Positions 9,922-17,743 of a stretch of DNA of 64,000 nt are shown in pieces. This stretch comes from Alphaproteobacteria bacterium (GTDB lineage: Bacteria; Pseudomonadota; Alphaproteobacteria; UBA6615), in the NCBI GenBank assembly GCA_021774575.1, contig JAJFIX010000026.1, positions 27,985 to 91,984 of the forward strand, in the 5' to 3' direction. The position numbers and the translations under genes were made by a program. Position 1 is the stretch's first letter, and every line of letters starts with the position of its first letter. The notes under the pieces were generated by a model. It was not told the origin of the DNA, searched no databases, and saw nothing but the letters and a program-made list of their open reading frames with translations.

Positions 9922-10263
9922 ATGAAATTTGGCGATATCGACCTCACCAGCGCCACCGTCTATCGCGAAACTGATGACGGTTATGTCGTCCTGACCGGTC
10001 GGCGGCCACCAGACGCCCATTTGGTTGACGCCGTTGGGTTGGGCAAGATCAAGTTTTTGCGGCGCCTTGGAATGGCAGCAATCCTGGCGGTTACGGGTGG
10101 TCTTTTGGTTCGCCTGAACGGCGCCGTCTCGGAAACGGCGACGGCAATTATTATGCTCGGTGCGGCGGCTCTTCTTGCAATTGTCTGGAAATTGCAGGCC
10201 TATGTTTTAAGCGCCTACCCAAAGCTGGAAACCACGCCATTACCAGCAAAGCGCAATTCCTGA
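9922..10263 (+). CDS. Small two-helix membrane protein downstream of SulP
   Basis: A 113-residue hypothetical protein. The first 45 residues are hydrophilic (KFGDIDLTSATVYRETDDGY). Two hydrophobic segments follow at about 54-67 (GMAAILAVTGGLLVRL) and 75-95 (ATAIIMLGAAALLAIVW). It starts immediately after the SulP stop, so an accessory or unrelated co-expressed role is possible. I do not recognise a family. Confidence 0.7.
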   Translation: MKFGDIDLTSATVYRETDDGYVVLTGRRPPDAHLVDAVGLGKIKFLRRLGMAAILAVTGGLLVRLNGAVSETATAIIMLGAAALLAIVWKLQAYVLSAYPKLETTPLPAKRNS

Positions 10264-10380
10264 CGGGCCCTTGGACCTTGCCACGAATCGCCCTGTGACC
10301 TACCCCCAGGCTGAGCATTATTGAGCCGTGTTATGCGCCTACATATCGGCGGCACCACAAAAAGCGGGAGATTTAAGTAG

Positions 10381-11544
10381 ATGAAAAAAGGACTGACGAT
10401 AATCATCGCACTGGCGGTCATCGCGGCAGCGGGCTGGTTCCTGCTGGTTGATCGCACCGAGGAGGCCGCCCCACCCGCGGCGACCGCCACAGAGACGACC
10501 ACAGAGACGACCACAGAGACAGCAGCGGCGGCACCAGCCGAGCCAGCAGGCGAAACCATCACCCTCACCATTGCCTCGGGGCACCCGCCAGGTGTTGTTT
10601 ATGCCGGGCTGATGAAAGATTTTTTCCAGCCCGAATTGCAAAAACGGGTCGCCGAACGAACCAATCACACCATCGAATTCGTCGAAGGATATTCGGGCTC
10701 TATCGTCAAAGTTAACGAAACGATGCAGGGTGTCGAAAATGGGATTGTCGATATTGGCGGTTTTTGTTTTTGTTTCGAGCCGTCGCGCCTGCCCTTGCAT
10801 GCGTTTCAGATCATGCTGCCTTTCGGCACCATGGACCCAACAACCAGCTTAGCCATCGCCCAAGACGTCTATAACGCGGTCCCCTTCATGAACGACGTCT
10901 TCGAGAGCGATTATAATCAAAAGCTTTTGGCCCGCATTGCCGACGGCGGTTACAATTTGGGTACCACCTTCGACTGGAATAGCGTCGAGGATCTGCAGGG
11001 CATCCAGATTGCCGGGGCAGGGTTAAACCTGAAATGGCTCGAATTTGCCGGCGTGACACCGGTACAAGGCTCATTGCCCGAGGCTTATCAAGGCATGGCC
11101 AATAATCTTTACGAAGGCTGGATCATGTTTCCCAGCGCCTGGGTCGGGTTAAAGCTCTACGAGCAGGGTCCATTTTACACGACGATTGGGTTCGGATCGA
11201 TCACCTGGCACGGACTGACGATCAATCAGGATAAATGGAACAGCCTCCCCGCCGACGTTCAAGAAATTATGCTCGAAGTCGCCGCCGACTTCGAGCAATT
11301 GACCGGCTCCAACAATAAGGAACGCTATGCGACCGATATGGAAACATTGCGCGGCCTTATTACGGTTAAGGAACTGGGCCCCGATGTTCGCTTAGAATGG
11401 GCTCAATCGCTGGCCGGATGGCCGGCTGAAAAAGCCGCCGAACTCGATGCAATGGGCCTGCCAGCGAGCGAGGTCCTCGCCACAGCCTTGAATTCGGCGA
11501 TAGAACGTGGCTACGAATGGCCAATTGTTTATGAGCTGAATTAG
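10381..11544 (+). CDS. TRAP transporter substrate-binding protein (DctP family)
   Basis: Captures a ligand in the periplasm for the TRAP permease encoded just downstream. It has 387 residues. A single hydrophobic segment (about 6-22) has no lipobox cysteine, so it is probably a membrane anchor. A low-complexity Thr/Glu/Ala linker made by a 12-base repeat (about 33-58) follows, and then the DctP fold. It carries IDHTIEFVEGYSG-like and GGFCFCFE motifs that also occur in the second binding protein at 25213-26313. At the site where DctP proteins normally have a ligand-binding Arg (KGLKIRV) it reads LQGIQIAGAG, so the Arg is absent and a typical carboxylate contact is missing. Confidence 0.9.
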   Translation: MKKGLTIIIALAVIAAAGWFLLVDRTEEAAPPAATATETTTETTTETAAAAPAEPAGETITLTIASGHPPGVVYAGLMKDFFQPELQKRVAERTNHTIEFVEGYSGSIVKVNETMQGVENGIVDIGGFCFCFEPSRLPLHAFQIMLPFGTMDPTTSLAIAQDVYNAVPFMNDVFESDYNQKLLARIADGGYNLGTTFDWNSVEDLQGIQIAGAGLNLKWLEFAGVTPVQGSLPEAYQGMANNLYEGWIMFPSAWVGLKLYEQGPFYTTIGFGSITWHGLTINQDKWNSLPADVQEIMLEVAADFEQLTGSNNKERYATDMETLRGLITVKELGPDVRLEWAQSLAGWPAEKAAELDAMGLPASEVLATALNSAIERGYEWPIVYELN

Positions 11545-11551
11545 AACGGCC

Positions 11552-11587
11552 GGGCCGGAACGCCTCGCTTTGGCGGTGCTCCGGCCC
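11552..11587 (+). terminator. Intercistronic GC hairpin after TRAP binding-protein gene
   Basis: The arms GGGCCGGA (11552-11559) and TCCGGCCC (11580-11587) are perfect inverted repeats, with a further CGCC/GGCG pairing inside. No T-tract follows, so it is unlikely to stop transcription outright. A stable hairpin here could protect the binding-protein mRNA and lower permease expression, as is known for other transporter operons. Confidence 0.6.
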
Positions 11588-11588
11588 G

Positions 11589-11643
11589 GTAGGTTGGTGG
11601 TAAGTTAGTAGTAGGCTAGTGGTAGGTTGGAGGTAGGTTGGAG
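11589..11643. repeat. Five tandem 11-base repeats in TRAP operon leader
   Basis: Five units of consensus GTAGGTTGGTG run head to tail at 11589, 11600, 11611, 11622 and 11633; the last two are identical. They end about 10 bases before the small-permease start at 11654. The purine/T-rich GGTAGG units could offer several weak ribosome-site-like sequences or be a simple slippage repeat. Confidence 0.85.
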
Positions 11644-11653
11644 GCTCGGGCAT

Positions 11654-12199
11654 ATGTCTTTTTTGGTCAAGCTCAGCGACCAAATGGCCAAGTTTTTGAT
11701 GGTCTTGGCGGCGAGTTGGGCGTTTGTTTTATCATTTATCATACTGGCTGACATTATTGGCCGAAGCCTATTCAATTTCCCTCTCAATGGGGTTAAGGAA
11801 ATTGTCGCAAATTCGATCGTGATGATCGTCTTCCTGCAGGCAGGTTATGCCATTCGCAGCCGTTCGATGCTGCGGGCTGAATTTTTGATCGACAAATTCC
11901 CACAATATATCAAACGCATTTCCCTACTCTTGAGCTATTTCCTAGGCCTCGCATTTTTTGTCATTGTGTTCACAAGCGGTTGGGACTTGGCGATCGAATC
12001 TTGGGTTGAGGGACATTATGAAGGCGAAGGCGCCCTGCATGTCCCGTCCTGGCCGACACGCTTTACAATTCTCATTGGCAGCGGGTTATCGACGCTTAGC
12101 TATATCGTGCTGATGGTCCTGGACGTATTCGCGCCTGCAAAAATTTCCGGCGCAGATGGTGCGGGCGACGACGCGGAGGCCAGCCCGTCTCATGTTTGA
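11654..12199 (+). CDS. TRAP transporter small permease (DctQ type)
   Basis: The small four-helix membrane subunit of the first TRAP transporter. The ATG at 11654 gives 181 residues. Upstream in-frame sequence is only the 11-base repeat translated, so the longer start is rejected. Hydrophobic segments lie at about 15-40, 50-68, 90-110 and 135-155. The motif LADIIGRSLFNFPLNGVKEI is the usual DctQ signature. The gene overlaps the large-permease gene by 8 bases, which suggests coupled translation. Confidence 0.9.
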   Translation: MSFLVKLSDQMAKFLMVLAASWAFVLSFIILADIIGRSLFNFPLNGVKEIVANSIVMIVFLQAGYAIRSRSMLRAEFLIDKFPQYIKRISLLLSYFLGLAFFVIVFTSGWDLAIESWVEGHYEGEGALHVPSWPTRFTILIGSGLSTLSYIVLMVLDVFAPAKISGADGAGDDAEASPSHV

Positions 12200-13544
12200 C
12201 GTAAATATCGCCCTGCTATTGGTTGTTAGTTTATTGGTCATGGTGGCGCTCGGCGTTCATATCGCCGTCGCGCTAGGTATGGCGAGCATTCTTGGTCTCT
12301 ATATTGTCAAAGACGGCAATATTGCAGTCGTCCAGGCCACAGTCGGCAGCGCCACCTACCATGCGCTGCGCGATTATATCTTTGCCGTCATTCCACTCTT
12401 TATGCTGATGGGTGAATTTATTGGTAAGTCGGGCGCCGTTACCGATGTTTATCGAGGCATTAACCGCGCATTGCGCGGCATACCCGGACGCTTGGCAATC
12501 GCCACGGTACTGGGTAATTCGATCTTTTCGTTTGTTACCGGCGTCAGCATCGCATCGGCCGCCGCGTTTAGCCGTATCGCCTACCCGGAAATGAAACGGT
12601 ACGGTTACGACAAAGGCTTTGCCCTCGGCGCCGTGGCGGGAAGCTCATGCTTGGGAATGCTCATACCGCCCAGTGTCTTGATGATTGTTTGGGGCATTCT
12701 GACCGAACGGTCTATCGGCAAAATATTTTTTGCCGGTATCCTTCCCGGATTTTTGCTGGTTTGCATGTTTATCCTCTATGTTTTGGCGACATCAATTTTC
12801 CGGCCGCATCTGACCGGTGATGGGGTATCCAAACCTGAAACTGATCACGAATTGGCCCTCGAACGAACCAACGACGTAAGTTTAGCCGCCTTTCTCAGCA
12901 GCGCATTTGGCATTGCTATGGTCGTATTGTCGGTCCTCGGCGGAATTTGGATGGGTATTTTCTCCCCCACCGAGGCGGCGGGTGTTGGTGCCCTGGTTGG
13001 ACTGGCACTAGGCGTCATTAAGGGCATGCGGTTTCGCGATATTATCAACTCGATCCTTTCGGTTGGGCGTACATCGGCCCCTATTCTTCTGCTTCTTGTC
13101 TCCGCCGCGCTCTATTCCCGCACCCTGGCAATGACCGGCGTCACCAGCGCCATTCAAGGCATGGTCGCCGACACCGGGTTTGGCCCATACATGGTGCTAA
13201 CCATCATGGTTCTCATCTGGTTCATGCTGGGCATGGTTATCGATTCGATATCGATCATGCTGCTGACGCTGACCATATTCGAGCCGATCGCCGTCAATCT
13301 TGGGTTTGATCCGATTGCGTTTGCCATTATCGGTATCCTGGCAATCGAGGCCGGATTGCTAACGCCACCCTTTGGGCTGCTCGTATATACCGTGCAATCG
13401 GCAATCCAAGACGAAAAAGACGACATCACCGTCACCCGGATCTTTGCCAGTTCAATGCCCTATTGGCTGATAATTCTCTTGGCCATGATTGTAATTGCAC
13501 TTGTCCCAGAGATCGCAACAACCTTGCCGAATTTAATGTTTTAA
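12192..13544 (+). CDS. TRAP transporter large permease (DctM type)
   Basis: The Na+-coupled transport subunit of the TRAP system, in the inner membrane. It has 450 residues from ATG 12192, which overlaps the previous stop. About twelve hydrophobic helices are visible. Conserved DctM stretches include FAVIPLFMLMGEF, GVSIASAAAFSRIAYPEM, CLGMLIPPSVLMIVWG and IEAGLLTPPFGLLVY. It is closely similar in protein and in DNA to the second large permease at 27845-29323, so the two systems arose by duplication. Confidence 0.95.
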   Translation: MFDVNIALLLVVSLLVMVALGVHIAVALGMASILGLYIVKDGNIAVVQATVGSATYHALRDYIFAVIPLFMLMGEFIGKSGAVTDVYRGINRALRGIPGRLAIATVLGNSIFSFVTGVSIASAAAFSRIAYPEMKRYGYDKGFALGAVAGSSCLGMLIPPSVLMIVWGILTERSIGKIFFAGILPGFLLVCMFILYVLATSIFRPHLTGDGVSKPETDHELALERTNDVSLAAFLSSAFGIAMVVLSVLGGIWMGIFSPTEAAGVGALVGLALGVIKGMRFRDIINSILSVGRTSAPILLLLVSAALYSRTLAMTGVTSAIQGMVADTGFGPYMVLTIMVLIWFMLGMVIDSISIMLLTLTIFEPIAVNLGFDPIAFAIIGILAIEAGLLTPPFGLLVYTVQSAIQDEKDDITVTRIFASSMPYWLIILLAMIVIALVPEIATTLPNLMF

Positions 13545-13580
13545 AACAGAAGGCATTTCCCTAACGATGCAAAATTTAAA

Positions 13581-14519
13581 ATGAGCGGCACCTCCCATTC
13601 GACACGCATCGGCATCGACCTTGGCGGCACCAAGATCGAGCTTCGCGCCTATTCCGGCAAGGACGAATATACCCAGAGAGTGGCAACGCCCAAGGGTGAT
13701 TACACCGGGACGATTGAGGCTATTAGAAATTTGGTCGAGACGGCGCACACCCATATTGGCGCTGCCGCGCAACCGGTGGGCATCGGTATCCCCGGCGCCG
13801 TCGACCGCAAGACGGGCACGATTAAAAACGCCAATTCAACCTGGCTCATTGATCGACACCTCATGCGCGACCTTGAAACGGCCCTTAAGGTACCGGTTCG
13901 TCTGGCCAATGATGCCAATTGTTTTGCCTTATCTGAAGCGATCGACGGGGCCGGCGCAGAGGGACGGACAGTTTTCGGTGTCATTCTCGGGACCGGTGTG
14001 GGCGCCGGGTTGGTTGTCGATCAAACCATTATAGAGGGCGCCAACCGCGTGGCCGGGGAATGGGGACACATTCCACTGCCACCTTCCGTCCTTGCTGGAT
14101 CGGACCCACGTCCTTGTTATTGCGGTCGCGAGAATTGCGTCGAACTCTTCCTGTCGGGCCCGGCCTTGGTTCGCGAGTATCGAGCGTCGGGAGGCACGGC
14201 CGATAGAGTTGAAGCCATCCTGGCGGCGGCGGCCAATGGTGAACAGGTAGCAACCGAAATCCTCGAACTATTCTACGAACGCCTCGCAGCGACCCTGGCG
14301 GTCATCGTCAATATCGTCGATCCGGATATTTTTGTTTTCGGCGGCGGCTTGTCGAATATTGAAAGAATTCCCCAGGAAATGTCGGCGCGGGTGCCACGCT
14401 ATGTATTTGCCGCGAGCCAAGCCGCCAGACAAGATGGGATCGTGACACGATTTACCCGCAATCATTGGGGCGATTCGGGTGGGGCCCGGGGTGCCGCCTG
14501 GTTATGGGGCGGATCCTAA
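13581..14519 (+). CDS. ROK family sugar kinase
   Basis: A 312-residue ASKHA-fold kinase. IGIDLGGTKIELRAY at the N-terminus binds ATP. VGIGIPGAV and ANDANCFALSEA carry the sugar site and catalytic Asp, GTGVGAGLV is the second phosphate loop, and the ROK zinc motif is CYCGRENCVE at about residues 176-185. The family phosphorylates glucose, fructose, GlcNAc or ManNAc, and the exact sugar is not decidable here. It follows the TRAP genes by 36 bases, so it may act on an imported compound. Confidence 0.92.
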   Translation: MSGTSHSTRIGIDLGGTKIELRAYSGKDEYTQRVATPKGDYTGTIEAIRNLVETAHTHIGAAAQPVGIGIPGAVDRKTGTIKNANSTWLIDRHLMRDLETALKVPVRLANDANCFALSEAIDGAGAEGRTVFGVILGTGVGAGLVVDQTIIEGANRVAGEWGHIPLPPSVLAGSDPRPCYCGRENCVELFLSGPALVREYRASGGTADRVEAILAAAANGEQVATEILELFYERLAATLAVIVNIVDPDIFVFGGGLSNIERIPQEMSARVPRYVFAASQAARQDGIVTRFTRNHWGDSGGARGAAWLWGGS

Positions 14520-14572
14520 CAAACTGGAAATCTCCGTACCGCGCCCCACATAGGGGCGATGATGGTGCTCAA

Positions 14573-15757
14573 ATGACAGACCCGGCTTATGACCTGATCG
14601 TCGTCGGCGCAAGTTTTGCCGGGCTGTGTTGTGCCCGGGCAGCGGCCATGCGGGGGCTGAAAGTCGCCGTAATCGATGCCAAGCACGAGCCTGGGGCGCG
14701 GGTTCGCACCACCGGAATTCTCGTCAAAGAAGCGGTCGACGAACTTGACGTGCCAGCCCGTCTCACCCGGAAGATTTCGGCGGTTCGTCTTTACGCGCCC
14801 AATTTTCGCCATGTCGACCTCCATGCCCCTGGCTATTATTTTCTGGCCACCCACACCTCGGCTCTGATGCGTTGGCTTGCTGTCGAAGCCGGACGGGCCG
14901 GTGCGGTGCTGATGTTTGGGACGCGCTTTACCGGTGCCGGGCTCGAAGATGATTGCATCAAAATATCGGGGACGGGGCTGACCAGTCGATATCTGGTCGG
15001 CGCCGATGGTGCAAAATCGGCCGTTTCCACCGCCTTTAATCTTGGACGCAACAAAGCGGTTCTGGTCGGGCTAGAGCGCGAATACGCTGAATGCGATCGG
15101 GTGGACCCCGATTATCTCCACTGTTTCATCGATACAAAACTTGCGCCGGGTTATCTCGGCTGGGTGGTTCCGGGAACTGGCATGACACAGGCCGGTCTCG
15201 CCGTCGCTCCGGGACACGAGCCGGACTTGCAGGCCTTTGTCGACCGCATCGATCCACTATTTGGATTAACCGGTGGCGAAGTTCGCGAACGCCGCTCCGG
15301 GGTTATTCCATGCGGGGGTTTGGTTCGTCCTTTTTCGACACGACGGGTTTTACTGACCGGCGATGCGGCGGGACTGGTCTCACCCTTGACCGCCGGCGGC
15401 ATTCGCCTCGCCTTCCAGTTCGGTCGACGCACCGGGCAAGTCATTGCCGATTACTTGGAAGCAGGAGGCCCGGATCCCGGCGACCTAATGGCCCGAGAAT
15501 ACCCACGATTTACCTTGAAAAATTGGCTGCGCCGGGCCTGGTCGATTGCCCCGCCGAACGGTGTATTAAACGCATCACTTTTTACCCCGCCGATGTTGGT
15601 TCTGGCAAAATGGATATATTTCCAAAAACGTAGCCTTGGCACGCCTGCGCCGGATGTAGCGACACAAATTCTTGCCAACACGGTGCCACCCGAAACCGCC
15701 GACCCTGCGCCAGATAATATCGTGCCGCTAAAGCGGCCCGAACACCCCCCAAAATGA
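14573..15757 (+). CDS. FAD-dependent oxidoreductase, geranylgeranyl-reductase-like
   Basis: A flavoprotein of 394 residues. The dinucleotide fold YDLIVVGASFAGLCCARAA is at residues about 5-23. The second FAD motif, VLLTGDAAGLVSPLTAGGIR, lies near 260-280 and is typical of the geranylgeranyl reductase/FixC/PHBH group. The ATG at 14573 was chosen because it places the Rossmann fold at the N-terminus; 36 more in-frame codons lie upstream and overlap the ROK gene. The substrate is unknown. It is the last gene before a terminator hairpin and may complete the TRAP-ROK operon. Confidence 0.85.
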   Translation: MTDPAYDLIVVGASFAGLCCARAAAMRGLKVAVIDAKHEPGARVRTTGILVKEAVDELDVPARLTRKISAVRLYAPNFRHVDLHAPGYYFLATHTSALMRWLAVEAGRAGAVLMFGTRFTGAGLEDDCIKISGTGLTSRYLVGADGAKSAVSTAFNLGRNKAVLVGLEREYAECDRVDPDYLHCFIDTKLAPGYLGWVVPGTGMTQAGLAVAPGHEPDLQAFVDRIDPLFGLTGGEVRERRSGVIPCGGLVRPFSTRRVLLTGDAAGLVSPLTAGGIRLAFQFGRRTGQVIADYLEAGGPDPGDLMAREYPRFTLKNWLRRAWSIAPPNGVLNASLFTPPMLVLAKWIYFQKRSLGTPAPDVATQILANTVPPETADPAPDNIVPLKRPEHPPK

Positions 15758-15769
15758 GGACAAAAAAAA

Positions 15770-15790
15770 CCCCGCTCGAGAGCGGGGCTT
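15770..15790 (+). terminator. Rho-independent-type hairpin after FAD oxidoreductase
   Basis: The stem CCCCGCT/AGCGGGG with loop CGAG spans 15770-15787, preceded by eight A and followed by CTTT. The A-run on one side and short T-run on the other suit a terminator at the end of the TRAP-ROK-oxidoreductase operon. On the opposite strand the eight T make it a stronger stop. Confidence 0.8.
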
Positions 15791-16034
15791 TGAGAATATG
15801 GCTGTCCGGGGGGGGGAAGGGACGGCCAATTCCTCGGAGGCGAGGTCTAGATAACATTCGCCATCGAGTCGCATATCGAAAAATGCGGATATGGCACATT
15901 TTTGCGCAAATTTCCCCCAGCTTGTTTGGTATCGCCTATGCTCCTAACTAAATTTTATCCTTCATTAACGATACTATCGGTTCAGCCCTTGGCGTCCGTA
16001 TTTGCACGAAACCCAAAGTAAAAGAGGTCAGCAC

Positions 16035-17624
16035 ATGTCTGAGAGCCTGGGACAAGTCATTGCCGTATCCGGCAACCGTGCGACTTTGCAGATATCAAAT
16101 TCTTCCTCAAGCGAAGATGCTGGGGCTTTGCCGAGAGAAATACGGATCGGCAATATGGTCCGGATCAAAACACCAGAAACAAGTCTATTTGCCCTGATCG
16201 ACGAGGTAACCAGGGATATCTCGGCCGAGGGTATTCAGTCTGATTTCGGCCGTGCCGAGGTCGATTTTATTGGTGAATTATGGGACTCCGAGCCGGAGAA
16301 TTTTCGGCGCGGTGTGACTTTCTTTCCCCGGCTCGGTGATCGGGTTTTCGCTGCCCGACCAAATGACTTCGACATCGTATACGCCGCCCCGGCGGGCTCG
16401 CATTTTACCATCGGAACTCTGCACCAGCACGAAGGGGTTGGTGCGCAGGTAATGACCGACCAGTTACTTGGAACGCATTTTGCCGTTCTAGGAACCACGG
16501 GATCGGGAAAAAGTTGCACCACCGCGATGATTTTGCGGGCCGTGCTCGACAATCACCCGCATGGGCACATCATTTTACTCGACCCCCATAACGAATATCA
16601 CTACGCATTTGGCGACCGCGCAGAACTTGTCACAACAGAAAATTTACACCTCCCCTACTGGATGCTCGACTTCCAAGAGCTGATAAAGGTCTTTGTTTCA
16701 GGAGAAGGCGGTGACTGGGATGAGCAGGTCAATGTGCTGCGCGACGGAGTGCTTGCGGCAAAGACAGCTCATTCCTCCGAAAAAAAGATTGATACCCACA
16801 TCACCGTCGATACGCCTGTGCCGTTTCGTTTGGGCGAATTGAAACGCCAAATTGAAAAAAGCATGGGCCGCCTGGAAAAAGCTGAAACCTCTCGGCCATA
16901 TCTAAAAATCCTCTATCGGCTTGAGGCGCTGACCAACGACAAGCGGTTTGGTTTTATGTTTTCATCGATGCTGGTCGAGGATGTCATGCCCGATCTCCTG
17001 GCGCGACTATTGCGCATTCCAGTCGATGGCAAACCGATAACTATCGTCGACCTTTCAGCTATGCCTTCGGAAATCATCGATGTGGTGGTCTCGGTAATCA
17101 GTCGCATGGTATTGGATTTCAGTATTTGGGGGGCGCGGGATCAGTCGATGCCGGTGCTGCTGGTTTGCGAAGAAGCCCATCGCTATGCGCCGGAAAAAGA
17201 TGAAGCATTTTTTGGCCCGACCAAAAACGTGCTTTCGCGAATTGCCAAGGAAGGACGCAAATATGGTGTCTCCCTAGGTTTAATCAGTCAGCGGCCATCG
17301 GAGTTGTCGGTTAGCATCCTTTCACAATGCAATACGATTTTCGCCCTCCGCATGGGCAATGATCACGATCTCAATTTCGTTGCGAATGTGCTGCCCGACG
17401 CAGCCGCCGGATTAGTCAAGACACTGCCCGGCCTGCACTCTCAAGAGGCCGTGATTGCCGGTGCCGGTGTAACCGCACCGATGCGGGTAAAATTTGCCGA
17501 CCTCGCTCCCGAGGAACGGCCCCGGACCCACGCCATGCCATTTTCCCAAGCCTGGCAAGACGATAGCTTCCAACGCGACTATATCGATACTGTCGTCGCC
17601 CGCTGGCGCAATCAGATACGCTGA
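16035..17624 (+). CDS. HerA-like hexameric ATPase (DUF87)
   Basis: A 529-residue FtsK/HerA-type ATPase. Residues about 1-95 form a HAS-barrel-like beta domain. Walker A GTTGSGKS is at about 154-161, and Walker B with catalytic acid is in VLLVCEEAHRYAP near 372. An arginine-rich sensor region follows (GLISQRPSELS). The start at 16035 follows AAAGAGG; a TTG 11 codons upstream is less likely. HerA translocates DNA together with NurA in archaea and in some bacterial defence systems, but no NurA, nuclease or Sir2 partner lies nearby. The DNA-repair or DNA-pumping role is therefore only inferred. Confidence 0.9.
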   Translation: MSESLGQVIAVSGNRATLQISNSSSSEDAGALPREIRIGNMVRIKTPETSLFALIDEVTRDISAEGIQSDFGRAEVDFIGELWDSEPENFRRGVTFFPRLGDRVFAARPNDFDIVYAAPAGSHFTIGTLHQHEGVGAQVMTDQLLGTHFAVLGTTGSGKSCTTAMILRAVLDNHPHGHIILLDPHNEYHYAFGDRAELVTTENLHLPYWMLDFQELIKVFVSGEGGDWDEQVNVLRDGVLAAKTAHSSEKKIDTHITVDTPVPFRLGELKRQIEKSMGRLEKAETSRPYLKILYRLEALTNDKRFGFMFSSMLVEDVMPDLLARLLRIPVDGKPITIVDLSAMPSEIIDVVVSVISRMVLDFSIWGARDQSMPVLLVCEEAHRYAPEKDEAFFGPTKNVLSRIAKEGRKYGVSLGLISQRPSELSVSILSQCNTIFALRMGNDHDLNFVANVLPDAAAGLVKTLPGLHSQEAVIAGAGVTAPMRVKFADLAPEERPRTHAMPFSQAWQDDSFQRDYIDTVVARWRNQIR

Positions 17625-17743
17625 GCGATTTTGCGTCCTTTATCTGAACAATTGCTTAACGCCGCATTCAAAGCCAGTTCAGGCCTGATCGGTCATATTT
17701 TCTCCATTATCGACAGTAGCTCTCACAGCTCATGGAGGAAATC

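Noticed and set aside
10381..14519. Sialic-acid uptake system (TRAP plus ROK kinase NanK)
   Set aside because: No nanA, nanE or other sialic-acid genes are nearby, and the binding protein lacks the usual ligand Arg.
15808..15818. Run of G after the terminator
   Set aside because: A short homopolymer without further structure; nothing supports a function.
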